A stretch of 64,000 bases of DNA from Gordionus sp. m RMFG-2023 (taxonomy: Eukaryota; Nematomorpha; Gordioida; Chordodea; Parachordodidae): contig NC_088776.1 of NCBI RefSeq assembly GCF_954871325.1, positions 47,944,569-48,008,568 on the forward strand, in the 5' to 3' direction. The notes under the pieces were generated by a model, which worked only from the letters and a program-made list of their open reading frames with translations, ran no database searches and was not told the DNA's origin. Below, piece after piece: positions 47,701 to 62,000 of the stretch. How positions within the stretch are numbered: the first letter of the stretch is position 1; each line of letters starts with the position of its first letter. The position numbers and the translations under genes were made by a program.

Positions 47701-50700
47701 AATAATAGAATATGCAGAAATAATTACTTTTAATTGCTTCCGAATCTTATTTATTAGTTTTTCATTAATTTAAATTTTGTATCACATTCTTCTAGTCGAA
47801 TTATATCTCCGATTCTTTCAATCATGGCGCATAGTAGATTCCCATAATGCATAGAGACTAATATGTTCTTAATTTTCATTAATTTCTGCCTTTAATTTGG
47901 GATTTCATTGTCAGGTCATTGTTTGTTCCCTTCTTCAATGGATTAATTAATATTTCCATTTAGATTTTTTTGGCTATTTAATTTGGAATTATTCTTTAAT
48001 TAGTGATGCAGTTAATAATAGACATTTTAGAATGCGCTAAATTTTATATAATATTATTCATAAAATTTATAGAACTTATCTTATCTTTTAAGAATATTCC
48101 CTATGGTGTTTTATTAATAGTTCTTGCAAATTTAACGTTTGCTTTATGTTTAAAAAAACAAGCATCGATGTTTAAATTTGTGTAGTTCTTTATAACCTTT
48201 TCTTAACATTAGAGAAAAAAAGAGTAAATCTTAGAAAATATTATTTGTAAAGATCATTTAATAATCTCAGAGTATATTAAACAATTAAAGAGGTCATGTT
48301 AGGATATATCAAAATCTTACATTATCATAATATGGCCAATCTGTGCACTGCCATATGGAATTATACAAAAGATCTTAAATATACACTGACCTAAAGGCGA
48401 TTAGTAAGAAAAAATTTAATTGCTTAATTTTAATGTAAGAATATTTCTAATATAGTATGATATTTGGAATCATGAATAATATAAATTTTAAATTAATCAA
48501 TTATTTATGAACACTATACTGAATAACTTCAATATTATATTCCACAAAATGATTTATATTTTATATAATTAAGCATTTTCAGCTCGCCTTGATCGATGAA
48601 GCTAACGCCCTTTCTACGTCTCATGCCCAAAGTAAACAATTTATAAAAAAAAATGCTTTAAAAAATGATACTACCTATTATTCTCCTTGTAAACTTTTAT
48701 ACTGTTATAGGTATAGTTGTGTAATAATCTTTATACGCCTGTCAGAAAATTCGTTAACATTAAAACGTTTTAATTTATAATAGCTTCTTCCAAATTTGAG
48801 CAGCTATCTTTTTAAGAAAAACTCCTAGGTCAAGTTTCCGACTAAAAACTTGGTTTAGCCGATTTTTTACCCGGCTAAAAATTGGCTTAAACGGCTAGAA
48901 ATATAGTAATTAGTAATTACCTAACTATAGTTATAGGAACACAAATTTTCTAATTTTTAATCGGATGAATCGATTTTCATTGTTATGGAACTCTTATAGG
49001 GTTAGTAAGAAAGCGGGGTTTAGTCATATACGAATTTTAAACTTTTATAATTTTCTATCAAGTATACTTCCACGTGGCCCACCTCTTAGAATGCCGAGGT
49101 TATGTGAAACTTAGCAAACAACTTTACGAAAAATTACTTTCTGCCCCTATTTTGAGCTCCCCTGTTGACGACAGCAAAAACAAGCAGCATCCACAACTAT
49201 TACCAAACAGTAATAGCGATTTTCCATTTTTGAATGGTAAGAACGCCGCTGAAAATAGGTATATCGAAGTAGACGCATCTATAAAAGCCAGTTGCTTGAG
49301 ACAGGTCGGGTGGTTGCATCATAATTTTTTCCGCTTATTTTCCACCTCAAACTCAGCTTCGTCGTAATATTAAATATATATAACTTGTTTTTATTTTTTA
49401 ACTATGGAAATTTTACCAATCTAGTTTAGTCAAAATAACTAGTTACTTTTGAAATTTTTTTGCAATAAAAATAACTTTAACTTGTTACTTTTAAAATAAT
49501 TTAATGTAGTGCTGTTAAGTGGCTCGATTTGAGTCAATTTTTGAAAACCACCAACTCAATATTTTAGTCAGAAAAATATTACCTAAGCCTCCTCGAGATT
49601 CCGCTAATTTTTAAATCCGCTCAAATCGAGCCTATTTACATCACTAAGTAACTGTATAGTTATAATTTTTTGAGATTTAGTTACTTTTTAAAATATGTTA
49701 AATATTTATATCTCATTCATTGTCTTTTTAATGACTTCCCAGTCAGCGTTCTCGTAGAACGTTTGTTTAGTCGAGGAAACCTTATTTTTTGAGAATCCAT
49801 AAAAATTTATTAACACGAGTGGTATATTGGGGTGTAATACTCCGAGATTTTTATACAAAAATAACCTATTGATAACCTGGTTTTTTAAATAGTCCTTTAT
49901 TTAATACTAAACTATGAAAATTTACCATTTTTAATTAATAATATTTAAGATATGAGCATTTTTTTTAAATTCAAAAACGCCTATTTTATATCATATAATT
50001 TTAAAAGGAAAAAACAAGTTATTTAAATATAAATTTAATTATTGCATGTTTTGAATTATTTTTTATAAAACTAAAAATATGATGTATCATATTTAAGGCC
50101 ATTTTATTTTCGACACTTCACAAAATTTCTCATTATTTTTATATTGAATATTCAAATTTTTTATAATTATAATGAATATAAGGTTAAATGTCTAAAATAT
50201 CAAATCTTAATGATGTTTAAGTGAGATATAACACTTTTAAATAAGGGTGAACTATGCCCCCATTTGCGTTATTTTTTCTACTTTACTACTGTTTTTTGAA
50301 AAATAAATATTATATTTTGATTTATTTCGTCAATGCAAAAAATATTACATTGTATATTTTTTCAAGTTATTACTTCATTTAAATAATTGAGATTTATAAA
50401 ATGCAAAATTATTTTGTATGATAAAAATTTTTTTATTAAAAATGATGAGTTATATAAATAATTTATAAAGTAACTTGGAACTGTAACCAGTTACTTTTTA
50501 AAAGTAAATTTTAACAACACTACAAAACATCAATAATATAAGACTTTTTCGGTTTTTGCGTATATAAATAATACGGTAGTAAGGTTTCTCAGTTAACATT
50601 TTAATTATGCAAACTTAAAATGTTCCGAGCTGTCTTTTAAGAATAAATATATTTATATTTAGTTCAAAATCATTTTTTATTATTTTAATTTTTAAAGTTT

Positions 50701-53004
50701 TAATAACTATAATTACAACGATTTGTTTTAACATCCCACTTATAAGCAACACATTAATAGATCAAAATTATTCGAATAACCAAGCTAATCTCATTAAAAA
50801 TAGTGGATTAAAGAAAGAGAACTGTACTAATCCAATCATTAAAGAGCCTGTAATCGACAAAGAAAAAAGCGAAAACGCCGCTATAAGATATTTGCAATCT
50901 GCTATCTCATTGGATCCAACTAGTGGCCAGACCTGGTATTATTTGGGAAGGTTTTAGATAAATATCATTACATAACAATATATCTCTTAATAAATAAGAT
51001 TTTTTACTTTGATATTTTTAAATTATTTTAAGGATTCAATTATTTAATAAACTGTATCATTCATAATATACAGATTTGTCATAGTAAAGTTGCTTAATTC
51101 ATTGAGATGCATCTTATGGATATTCTTTTCTCATATTTAGACTTATTTATTGGTTTGGAATTTCGAAGGATATAAAAATGTGCTTGATATTTTAAGTTTT
51201 CATATTATTAATTTTTAATGGATATATATTGAGGAGGCAATTGGAATTTATACAATTTATCATCTCTTTAAGATGTTTTGCCAATCTCGGAAAAATTCAC
51301 GACGCCTTCATATCTTATAGGCATTCTATCGACAAATCAGAAGGCAGTGCCGACACCTGGTGTTCAATCGGGTTTAATATACTTTTTTAAATGTTTTGCG
51401 ATGATACCTCATTCTAAATTCTGTAGAATAACATGTGATAATAAAATCATATCATTATTTGAATAATATTTGATTGAGTTTTAATAATTTTAATCTTAAA
51501 TGAAATGCTTGCATTACTTTTCTTTTTAACCCATATTTTATTTGATGCAAAATTGAATATTTTTATTTATCATCATTCAAATTAATAATAAAAGCGTTTT
51601 ATACCAACAACAAAACCAACCCATGGATGCCCTTCAAGCTTACATTTGCGCTATTCAATTGAACAAAAAATTTACGCCTGCCTGGACCAATTTAGCTCTA
51701 CTTTACGAAACATGTAATATGCCAAAAGACGCTTTAACTTGTTACGCCAACGCAATCAAAGGTTTAGTCAATTAGTGCGAATATTTAGATAAAGCCTCAA
51801 TTCATTCATATTTTGCTTCTATCGAATAGGATCGGTTTTTTTGCTTTTATTTACAGAAAATTTGTTCTTAACTTGCCTAAATTGATAAGCCTTACACTTT
51901 TTTGAGTCATACATAAACGAAATATCAGCCACCACCGATGCTCAATAATTTAGCTTAGAAGAAGAAAAAATCCAATTTAAGCAATTCCACCCTCAATTTC
52001 GATAATTTATAATATAATAGTTTACGAATGAATAATTTTAATAATATCAATTTATAAAGCAAACGTTAAAACGACGATGCCCTTCACAGATCCGACAGGA
52101 CTTGATCGGATTTGGATCTTCGTTTTAAATTTTTTTCTGGCTAATCCCTTATCTCGACATAATTTTAAATTATTTTTGGTTTCATAGACTTAAAGAATAT
52201 TTTATTAAGCTTATGATAAACCAATTTTTATGTTCCAAAAAAAATTGTTAAATTTGTATGGTTGAGGTCTATTTTATAAGAATTTTGATTAGCATTTACT
52301 TTTAAAAATCAATCAACCCACCAAAAATAGTTTACCTAACCTTTTTTTTAAATAGAACGCTATTAAGAATTCTATTCAGAATTAAGAACAGCTGGGGTGA
52401 TGCCTATAAGCATTTTATATGCTATCCCATTAAAGTTTTTTAATATAAGTTAGACATAAGAAGTAGTAATTAATAAGTAAGGACAGTAAATATGCTCATA
52501 TTTTATTATAGAATACCAAAAATTATCTAACCTTATTTATGTTATTTTCATAATAAAGCTATATACAATAACAATTAAAATCTATTTAGCGATAGTTCTT
52601 TATTCTATTATTTTTAAATTTATTATCAATTTTAAAAATAAAATTTAACTAAAGCTGGAGACCCTAATCCTGCCCTTTTGCCTCGTATCAAAAAATTGAA
52701 GGATACTATTTTGAGCAGCAATTATCAACATCTCAACATTCAAAAGTAAAATTTATATTTTGTACCCCAAAATTCTGTTGGTAGGATTTTTTTTACATTT
52801 CAAAAATAATTAGTAATCCTAGCTGTTACCATTTTTTTCAAGAATTTCAAAATCGCTTATAAGAAATGGACGACAACATATTTTTTAAAATTATTTTCTA
52901 TTTAATGCATAACAAGGGCCAAAACAGCGTTGCCCACCATTGAAGAAGCATGGAATTTGCCTATTCCCGCCGAATTGACTTCTAGACAAAATGCTGACAC
53001 CAAA
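17736..53004 (+). CDS. KDM6A: KDM6 exons 1-13: TPR scaffold
   Basis: Residues 1-509. The TPR array binds partner proteins. Well-matched stretches include [17 protein letters not shown] (exon 3), [17 protein letters not shown] (4), [15 protein letters not shown] (5), [20 protein letters not shown] (6), [20 protein letters not shown] (9), [20 protein letters not shown] (10) and [20 protein letters not shown] (11), followed by [19 protein letters not shown] (13), the segment that marks UTX proteins just after the TPRs. Two inserts break the array relative to vertebrates: about 40 residues in exon 8 (Ser/Asn/Pro-rich) and about 35-45 across exons 8 and 9 (Asn/Lys-rich). The ATG at 17736 is chosen because conserved sequence ([16 protein letters not shown]) starts 10 residues later with no upstream in-frame alternative nearby. 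Confidence 0.92.
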
Positions 53005-56000
53005 GTAATTTATCTATTTAAAAATAGGCTTATGGATAAAAAAGAATGGAATAACTATTTTTGTATAAAAAATATTTGCTCAAAAAAAACATTGAATTAT
53101 GATAGTTTTGAACAAAATTAATTTTCCAAAAAATATATATTAATCCTAGCCAATCTCATAATATTTAATTAATCCGAGTAGCCCACATCATGCTTTCGCT
53201 CACTTTAAATCATTTTGAAATAAATGTAATCCTTATTTATAATAAACGCATTTTGTTCAAGCAGTATGGTATTTAACGCTCCCTTATCTTCAAAATCAAA
53301 CCAATAAATGGGTGTAATTTATAAATATGAAGCGAAACGATAAAAACCTGACATCTGTTTACGGATAGCAAAAAGTATTATAGCTGTGACGAATAAGCTG
53401 TAATTTTAATAACATTAAATACCTCACCGCTTGAATAAAACGCGTTTACAACAAATTCAACGTAACTCATATCACCCTTTTTCATTGGATTAATATCTCC
53501 AAGTTGTTTGATTCACAAAAATTAACTGTCCCGCTTACCAAGAATAACATTTTTTTTAAATGGTGCAACTACCCATTACCCCATTCTTTTTATGATTTAA
53601 AAAATTTTTCAATCCCCTTATTTTTGAATATTTGAGGAATTGTTTGAAAATATATATTTCATTCATAAATACTTCAAAGATCCCTCCTTTTATGACCAAA
53701 TACATATATCCTTTGATTCAACAACAAAGGGAGATGCGCCTTAAGCTCTCGGCTATGGGCAGAAAAAGTCTAACTAATGGTGTCGATATTTTCAACGTCA
53801 AAGTTTGTTTATTATTATCTTTTTGTAATGTAAAGTGCATTTTTTCCATGTCTACATTTTTACCCTATCTTTATTTAGATTGTATATTATCCTTAATATA
53901 TTTTAATTTTTAAATATCACTTATCTTTATTATAGTGTGACATAATTGAGCGTTTGCGTTTCGATATGCAAAACACAAACAATGCATTTGAAATGGTAAG
54001 CAAATTGATCACAATATATAAACATTAATAAAAACGCAAACTGATTTTCTTTTTCCGAAAACGCTTAATTAGGTCGCACTATATATAATTTGGGCCTTCT
54101 TCCACCAGAGAAGGAGATAATCCGTATTCTGACAGAAGAGGGAGAGAAGCTGGCTTACCTTGGTTGATTGATTATAACAATTATATGAAATATTGTTTAA
54201 AAAACATAAATTATGGAATGCTTACATAACGAAGGAGGCATATTCACGCCTAAACTTTCATTATATGATTTTTATAACAATCTTTTTATTATTTTGAAAA
54301 TATACATTATTGTAATAGGGATTTGTTCATTTTCGAATATAAAAATTAAAGAAAGAAAGAAATTATTTTAAAAATATTAGTTGATTAAATGTGTAAAATC
54401 ATATTCTTACCTTTACCCCATGTTTACATTATTCATGTTCTCCCTATTTCCTAAGTTCTCAATAAAATGCACATTTACAATAAAAGGCACATGTTTGTAT
54501 TCTTTTATGATAATTGATCAAACCTGTTGAATTTCTTGAGCCATATTTTTGGCATTCCTTCCCCTCCTCCTATATTTGTCCTCATTCTTTGACATTTTTT
54601 ATTCTAATAGCAGCATAGCTATTATCATCTAACTATATATTTATAAGAGGAAAACTATCGAGTCCTTTTGATAGGGCTCCCCCCTAATATATTCCTGGAT
54701 ATACACTTTAGGTTGGATGAACACTTGATGGATATGCGGCCTAAATCTACTTCATTAAATATAGATTTGATAAAATATCAAAACTTATCTTAAAATACTT
54801 TCTTAGGATCAACAGGTGGATAAATTAACCCATCGTCAGTACGACTCTATTCATAATACACCAGAACACAATGCTATCAAAAGACCTCGTTTCTCCAGTG
54901 AAGCACCTTCGATGAATAATGTAAGAATGCTATTTTTTTATATTTTTATTCTGTATTTCATCTATGATAAATAGAATACAATTGTTTTGAGAATCGTAAT
55001 TTTTAGATATTTGGTCTTAATTGAATATTAAAATTCAGCATCGCATCAATTTTTTAGATTTTTAAAAATTCTCAGGTATCTTCGGCGGACTCTGATTACA
55101 AGTATAACGATTGTCACATCAACACTCCAAGCGAAAAAGATACCCATCTCCTAAATTTGAAACAAGAAGATTTTATTAACCCGAACAGTAACGTAGACAA
55201 CGACTTTTTTAATGATATCGAGGATGAAGACGACGAGGATGAAGAGGGATTAATAGATCCTGCCGTCGAAAAGGAGCTGGAAAATTTGCTAGCCCTTGAT
55301 GGGGCCGATACCAAAACCCTTTTCGCGTGCTTGAACACCAATAATTCCTCGCCAGTTATAAGTGGTAAGAAAAATACAGAGTTATTATTTGAATTGTAAA
55401 AGAATTGCATTCCCTGGTCGGGCCTGTATAATTAGGCACCTCTAGTTCCAGGTCTCATATTTAATATAGCCATGCATCTAAATCGCGTTTTATGTTGCTT
55501 AGCTCACCTCGTACTTTTATAAATTTCACGTCTTTTAAAAAAAATTTATCAATGTTCTACAAATGTTTGCTGTTACCGTTTACTTCTTTCAATCATATTT
55601 TTTATCATAAATCTGGTTATCCTAAAACGTTTAGGCAAACTTCATTTTTTATCGCTTCATTTTTTGTCGAATATTTCAAAAATAAGAATGTGTAATTTGG
55701 CACATCGTGAAACGTATCATACTCATAGACCTTTTAATATTATTTATCGCATAATGAAACCCATAATCCCGTGCTATCAATAAGCCTGACTACACTTGTT
55801 CTCGCTTATTAATTGATAGACTATATAATATTTATGTTTGTCTCTTCATATGTTAATTGTTTATTTTTTTTCAAATAAATAAAAAGTAATTGTTTCTCAC
55901 CATGTAGACTTCTTTTACGTGGTGAGAAACAATTACTTTTCATCAGTGGCGTAGCTAGGATTTATCTCCCTATAAGTTGGCGGAAGTACTAATTTTAAAT

Positions 56001-59000
56001 ATCCAATGTTTATTAGTGTCTGACTTAACCAAAAAAATTGGGACATATGATTAAAAAGCTACTGAAGGCATTATCTGAAACTTTAAGTGCTCAATTGTAA
56101 ATTAATTTAATCCATTTTGTAAATAGTAGGAAAAAAATTGGCATTTTGCTAGAATGGTAAATATATTTTTAAAAAAACTATATGCCTGTCGTACGCTGAT
56201 ATTTAGTTCCTGATTAGTACTTTAAATCCACAAATATAGTATTACAAAAAGTGTTATAAACAGAATGAAAACTACGACGTTACGTTTCTAGGGTGAGTTA
56301 GCCAAAAGTTTTTGGAAAAATCTACAACTCATACCAAACCAAATAGGACAATTAATTGTTTTTTTCTGTTTGGTATATATTTTGACGGGGAAAAGAATTA
56401 TTGGTAAAAAAATAGGAAATAGTCAAAATTAGCATCATGCCAGAACGGAGAATATAGAAGTTATAACTAACTAGTTTGCGCTAATATTTCGCTACAAAGT
56501 AACCACCAATCAAATATAAACTATTATATCACGCCTTAAGCGTAAAGTCATTCAAAGATATGAAGGCATTAGTACGTATTTCTTTTTTATGCTTCAACCT
56601 TTTAGTAGATAGTTTAAACAATAGGGACAAGATAAATAAATATTGCCAAGATTGACATCACGTTAAAAGTAGTTTGAGTCTTAAATATCGAATTTTTAAT
56701 TACGATTCAAAAATAAATTAAAATTATTCCCGATTCAATATATTTTTGAATCTTATGATTTTTATTATTGCTTGTTCTTTTCAGTTTATTTAATAGATAT
56801 TTAACAATATAAATTATATTATTAAATTTATAATCAATTGTTTTGTTAAAAAAAATTTGGGGGTTTATGGGGTGGGTCAACCTTAAACCCCCTCCTGTTT
56901 ACGCCGTTGCTTTTTATTAAAACACCACTTAAAAAAATATTAAGAATTAATATGTGAAGATGACAAGATTTTTAAACATGAGATATATTACTAAAACTAA
57001 TTTTCCTTTAAAAAACAACAATTTTACAAATCATTTAATGAATAATGATTTTATTAAAATAATACCAATTTATTAGACGCAAAACGTTCGGATGAAAATT
57101 TATTGAATACACCCAACTCGAGTATGTCTCATTTTACTCCTATAAATCGAACATCCATTAATCACGATATGTTAAATCGGATGAATATTGAAGCAAATCT
57201 AACAGGGACCAATAATACGGTTTTTTACTTCTTAATTTAAACATAATCGAAAATTTTATGTTTCCCTTTATTTTACACCCATTATTATTTCCGTTGAATT
57301 CATAATTTTAATGTGATTATTAAATCGAAAAGTTTATATTTACTAGGTCTTAGTTTTTTTTTTGAAACTCGGTTCCTAAAAAAATACACTAAATTTTTAT
57401 CGTTTTAAAAAGTGTGTTCACTAAATGCAATAAATATTAATTACTTACGCAAAAGGCTCACCATACCCCTTCGAAACCACCGCCGAATCCTGTTCCTATT
57501 CTCGGCGATTTTTCTACTCCTTCATTCCTATTCGACGCACACGATCCTGACCCTACTTATAACACTCACCAAGAACAAAATAGCAATCGGGATATTATGG
57601 GTTTGAGTAATTATATGAACAATTCTCCACAAATAACCAGGGATAATAGATCGTCAGAATCTTTGCTAGCCCCTATTCATATATCGTCTTCCGAAATCAA
57701 GCGTCTTTGCAGTAATATGACAATTTTTAATATTTTACTTTTGTAATTTATTATACGATAAAATCGATTATATTGAGTATTAGCGGATACCTAATGATGG
57801 AAATTTATTCCTGGCCATCAAAATTTGCTTCTAAAAAGTAGTTTAGATTATAAGCATGTATTTGATATTTTAAGTTATCTGCCGCCTGTCTTTATTATAA
57901 TTAAAACCTATATAATATAAAGTAACTAGCGGGATATATCTCTCTAAAATAATTTGTGTAAATGAATATGTTTTTTTAAAAGATACTTTACTTTAATCAT
58001 TCAGACTCGGATATACCATCACCGTCACCTTCTTCAACTAACACAGTTCCCTCGAACTTAGATCCTCTTTCCCTACTTCTCGGACTTGATTTCGAAGCGC
58101 AACCACCTCACCCCCCGCCCCACCCCGATCCCCCTGATCCGTTAAATCTATCTGATATTTCCAATTCTCCCATTCCTCAAGTGCCCCTTTTCACTGTTAC
58201 CGGCAAAAAGGTCGCACACTCCCCCGAACTTCGTCAATTTTGTCTCTCTCATCCGGCAACCCTTATCAAAGGTGATAGTTTTTTTCGATCATTATTATAA
58301 TTTTGATCTTTTCGCAAAATTGATTTCTTTTAAATTCTTCTAAGGCCTAGCTCAAATCAAGCGATATTTAGATAAAATCTTCGATATGTTATATTGCAAT
58401 TGTTAAAAGTTACGAACATTTGCGTTGACAGGCGATGTTGCCTAAACTGCTTTTAGTTTATGGTCGGCCTAAATAAAAAGTGTTAATTTTATTATATATA
58501 AACTTATTTCTTTCCCTACTTTTCATTTCTTTTGTTATTATCAGAAATATAATATAAAAAGATATTTATTTTTATTATAATAATCGAAATCAAGATAAGC
58601 CTAGTCCTCATAATTTTTTGTTTAAATTTATGAATAGCATATGGGTACTACTTATCTTATAACCATACATAAATGAAGGTCTCTGCCAAGCCCTCAAGCT
58701 GGACCTGGGTCTTTACAGTACTAAAACGCTAACGAGTGCGCACCCGCGGCATTTGATCGAAGTTCGAGCCCAGGCTCGGTATCCACTCACTAAGAATTAC
58801 GCTGATCCCAGAACGGGTAAAAGGCAGGTGTGGAAATGTACCAGCACCAGGCATTTTATGCCACTTGTCGAATATGCCAAGTATCAGGGGACCTCATTTA
58901 AAAGGGCTCTCGAGGTTTATATAGTTACTATTTATTTAGAGTTTTTTTTACAGTTTTACTAAATATAAAGGAAGATGACATCAAATAGTAAGAAATTGTG

Positions 59001-62000
59001 TTAATGGAAATTTAAACACACTTCTGTTAGCAATTTCTTTTTGTTATGCATCATTTCACACGTTCACAATCTTTATTGGGGGGGGGGGGGGGTTAAATAT
59101 GTTCTTATTATAAAATATTTCATAAAGTCATATAAATATATTGTTTATTTAATTAGGTTTTAAAATATAATTTTTGCATCCAATTAATTTAGGAAGAAAA
59201 GGCTAAAAATAGCTCCTCGGGAGATACCGAAACTATTAATGAAAACGAGTAATTTTATTATAATATATTTTTTCTGTTAATATGAAAAATGTTTCTAAAC
59301 TTTGATTGTGTTTGCACTTGATTTCTTATAGGGTTCCTACTACATCGATCCATCTAATAGATGAGCGATTATAAAATAAAATACCAGTCATATTAAGGCT
59401 ATAAATAGCTATATTTTAATAGATAAAGCAACATATATAAAACTAACTTTTAAAAATAGAGGTGGGGGGGGGGAGGTCCTTAGAATAAGATTTTTAAACT
59501 AGCTCAATTTCTACCAAAAATAAAGTTACAAATACTTATAATAAATCAAGCTACGGTATAAAAAATTTAAAGATACAATCATAAAATTTAATTAACTATA
59601 TTTTTTAAAGTGCCAAAAATATTAAAGACTGCCCACCCTTTCGGAAAATTTTATTTGGAACCAACGTAGATTTATCGGATGAAGAAAAATGGACCTACCA
59701 ACTACAAGAGCTAAATAAATTGCCTACCTTTCTCAAAGTTTATTTTGTAAAATAAACTTCCTTTTTAACTTAAGCGTTTGTTAACTCCAAAGAACTATTT
59801 TATAGAAAGTTTTTACCAGTAACTTGCAAATGTATTTTATTACCTTACAGCCTATTTCTTTTATGGTTAGCTGGTTCGGGCCTTAGATTTAGCGGCCTGC
59901 CGTTTTCTATATTTTTTTAAACTTAGCTTGTCCGTTTTAACAAAATTGGATAACTATATTATTTTTAAAGGTCGATTCACAATGCTCAAATATGTTGTCC
60001 CATCTGGGCCACACTGTCTTGGGTATGAACAGTGTCCAGCTCTACATGAAAGTGCCTGGCTGTCGCACGCCCGGTCACAGGGAAAATTTGAATTTTTGTT
60101 CCGTCAACATCAACATAGGGCCTGGAGATACCGAATGGTTCACGGTGGCCAGCAATTATTGGGGAGCCTTAGCATCCCTTTGCAGTTCGAGGAATGTGGA
60201 TTTTTTGAAAGGTAGTTGGTGGCCCGGCGATATAGGGGAATTGGAGAGGAACAAAATCCCTTTCACTCACATTACTCAAAAGCCGGGTGACGTGGTATGG
60301 ATCAACGCCGGAACTGTTCACTGGGTCCAAGCTTCGGTTTTATTTCTACCTATTTAATTATATGTCTCTTTTTTATAATTAAATTACTTGGCTTACTCGG
60401 GATACAATTCAAACAATTATGCCCATCTGGCTAATCTCGCCAGTCAAAAAAATTTAGAGAATCGTTGCGTAAATTGTATTTCTTTACCCAGGTTTGATTT
60501 CTCAAGAATATGAATGAATGCCTTTTATATATTAAATCAGCTTTTAACATCAGCTCCTGATATAGTGATTCCAACATAAAAAATTGAGTATTCATCTCTT
60601 AAAATATCTCCTTTTTCTATATTTTTTTTTTAATTAATCAAAATCTGAAGAGTTCTATCACATTGAGTCATAAACTGATTTGACATAAAATTTAAAATAC
60701 ATTTTTATGTTAATACTATTTAAATATCCACACATGATATGTCAACTAAAATATCAATATATTATTAACAAAACTTTTAAGGGCTGGTGTAACAACATAG
60801 CCTGGAATGTTGGCCCCCTCACATCCCACCAGTACGAATTGGCCATGGTGCATTACGAATGGAATAAACTTCAACATTACAAATCGCTGGTACCCATGGT
60901 TCATCTATCCTGGAATATCGTCACTAATGTCAAAATCACCGATCGTCGACTTTTTCAACTTTTGAAGTACATTTAACATTTAAACAATATAGTTCAAAAA
61001 TTTTAGTAGGAAATATATTAATCTGGAGTAATATGATGTTAAAAATATTAATGACCCAAGTCCCATATCCCCTATTTTGCATTTCTCCTTTATGATTGTA
61101 CCTCGATATGGATCTTGAAATTGTGCTCCTACCGGCATATTGATATTTTTTAATAGGGCCCTCCTTTTTTGATTGTGTATGGGGTAATCTCCTTTTACAA
61201 AAACATATCATTAAACACGAATATTTATTGAATAATAGATTTGTTAAATACTTATTTTTTTATTGTTTATTATAAAATTGGGAATCATGCATTCTTTATT
61301 CATTGAATAATATTTTCTGAACCTTACATGACACCACACTAATATTAAATAATAAAAATAGACTCTTTATAACCAACTGTTAATCTCTTTACTTATCTGT
61401 TACTAATCAAAAAAAAATTAGAAAAATGTCTCGTAAAAGATTTGAATTTGCCTAGCTAGAACTCTAATACATTTTTTGTACCCTTATATTGTATATCAAA
61501 TAAAAGGATGATACTTCTAGAAATTATTGGCTTTAGCTCGAAATATTATTTAATTAAACGAGAAGGATTATAACTATCACCACATTTTTTAAAGGTATCA
61601 TTTACTTAACATATTTTTTAAATAAATCACCTCAAAAAGGTCTACTCTTCATCGTAGCTTGAAACGATCCCATTCATTGATACGCGTTCTTTCTCTCCTC
61701 GAAATTCCCATTGTGTTTCATGGGATTTTACCTGGCGAACTTTGTTCCCATTATTGTGACAAATGTGAAAAGGAAGTCTTCGATATACTCTTCGTCAAAA
61801 ACAGGCTGGTTCACTGCTTCGAATGCGCCAGGCGTATGTCCCCCGATATTGCAGATTTTACGGTTCTTAAACAGTACAAACAGGAAGAATTGGACGGAAT
61901 CTACGACAACTTTAGTCTTAATTGTAATAACTTGAACAATCCTAACTACCCAAAATTGGGATTTATTTCCACGAATATGAACGGTGGGGAGAAAATCATG

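Noticed and set aside
55114-55410. 98-codon minus-strand frame with a Ser run
   Set aside because: Antisense of the acidic run (Asp/Glu codons) in KDM6 exon 16.
59928-60215. 95-codon plus-strand frame over JmjC exon
   Set aside because: Wrong frame relative to the conserved JmjC reading starting at 59971.
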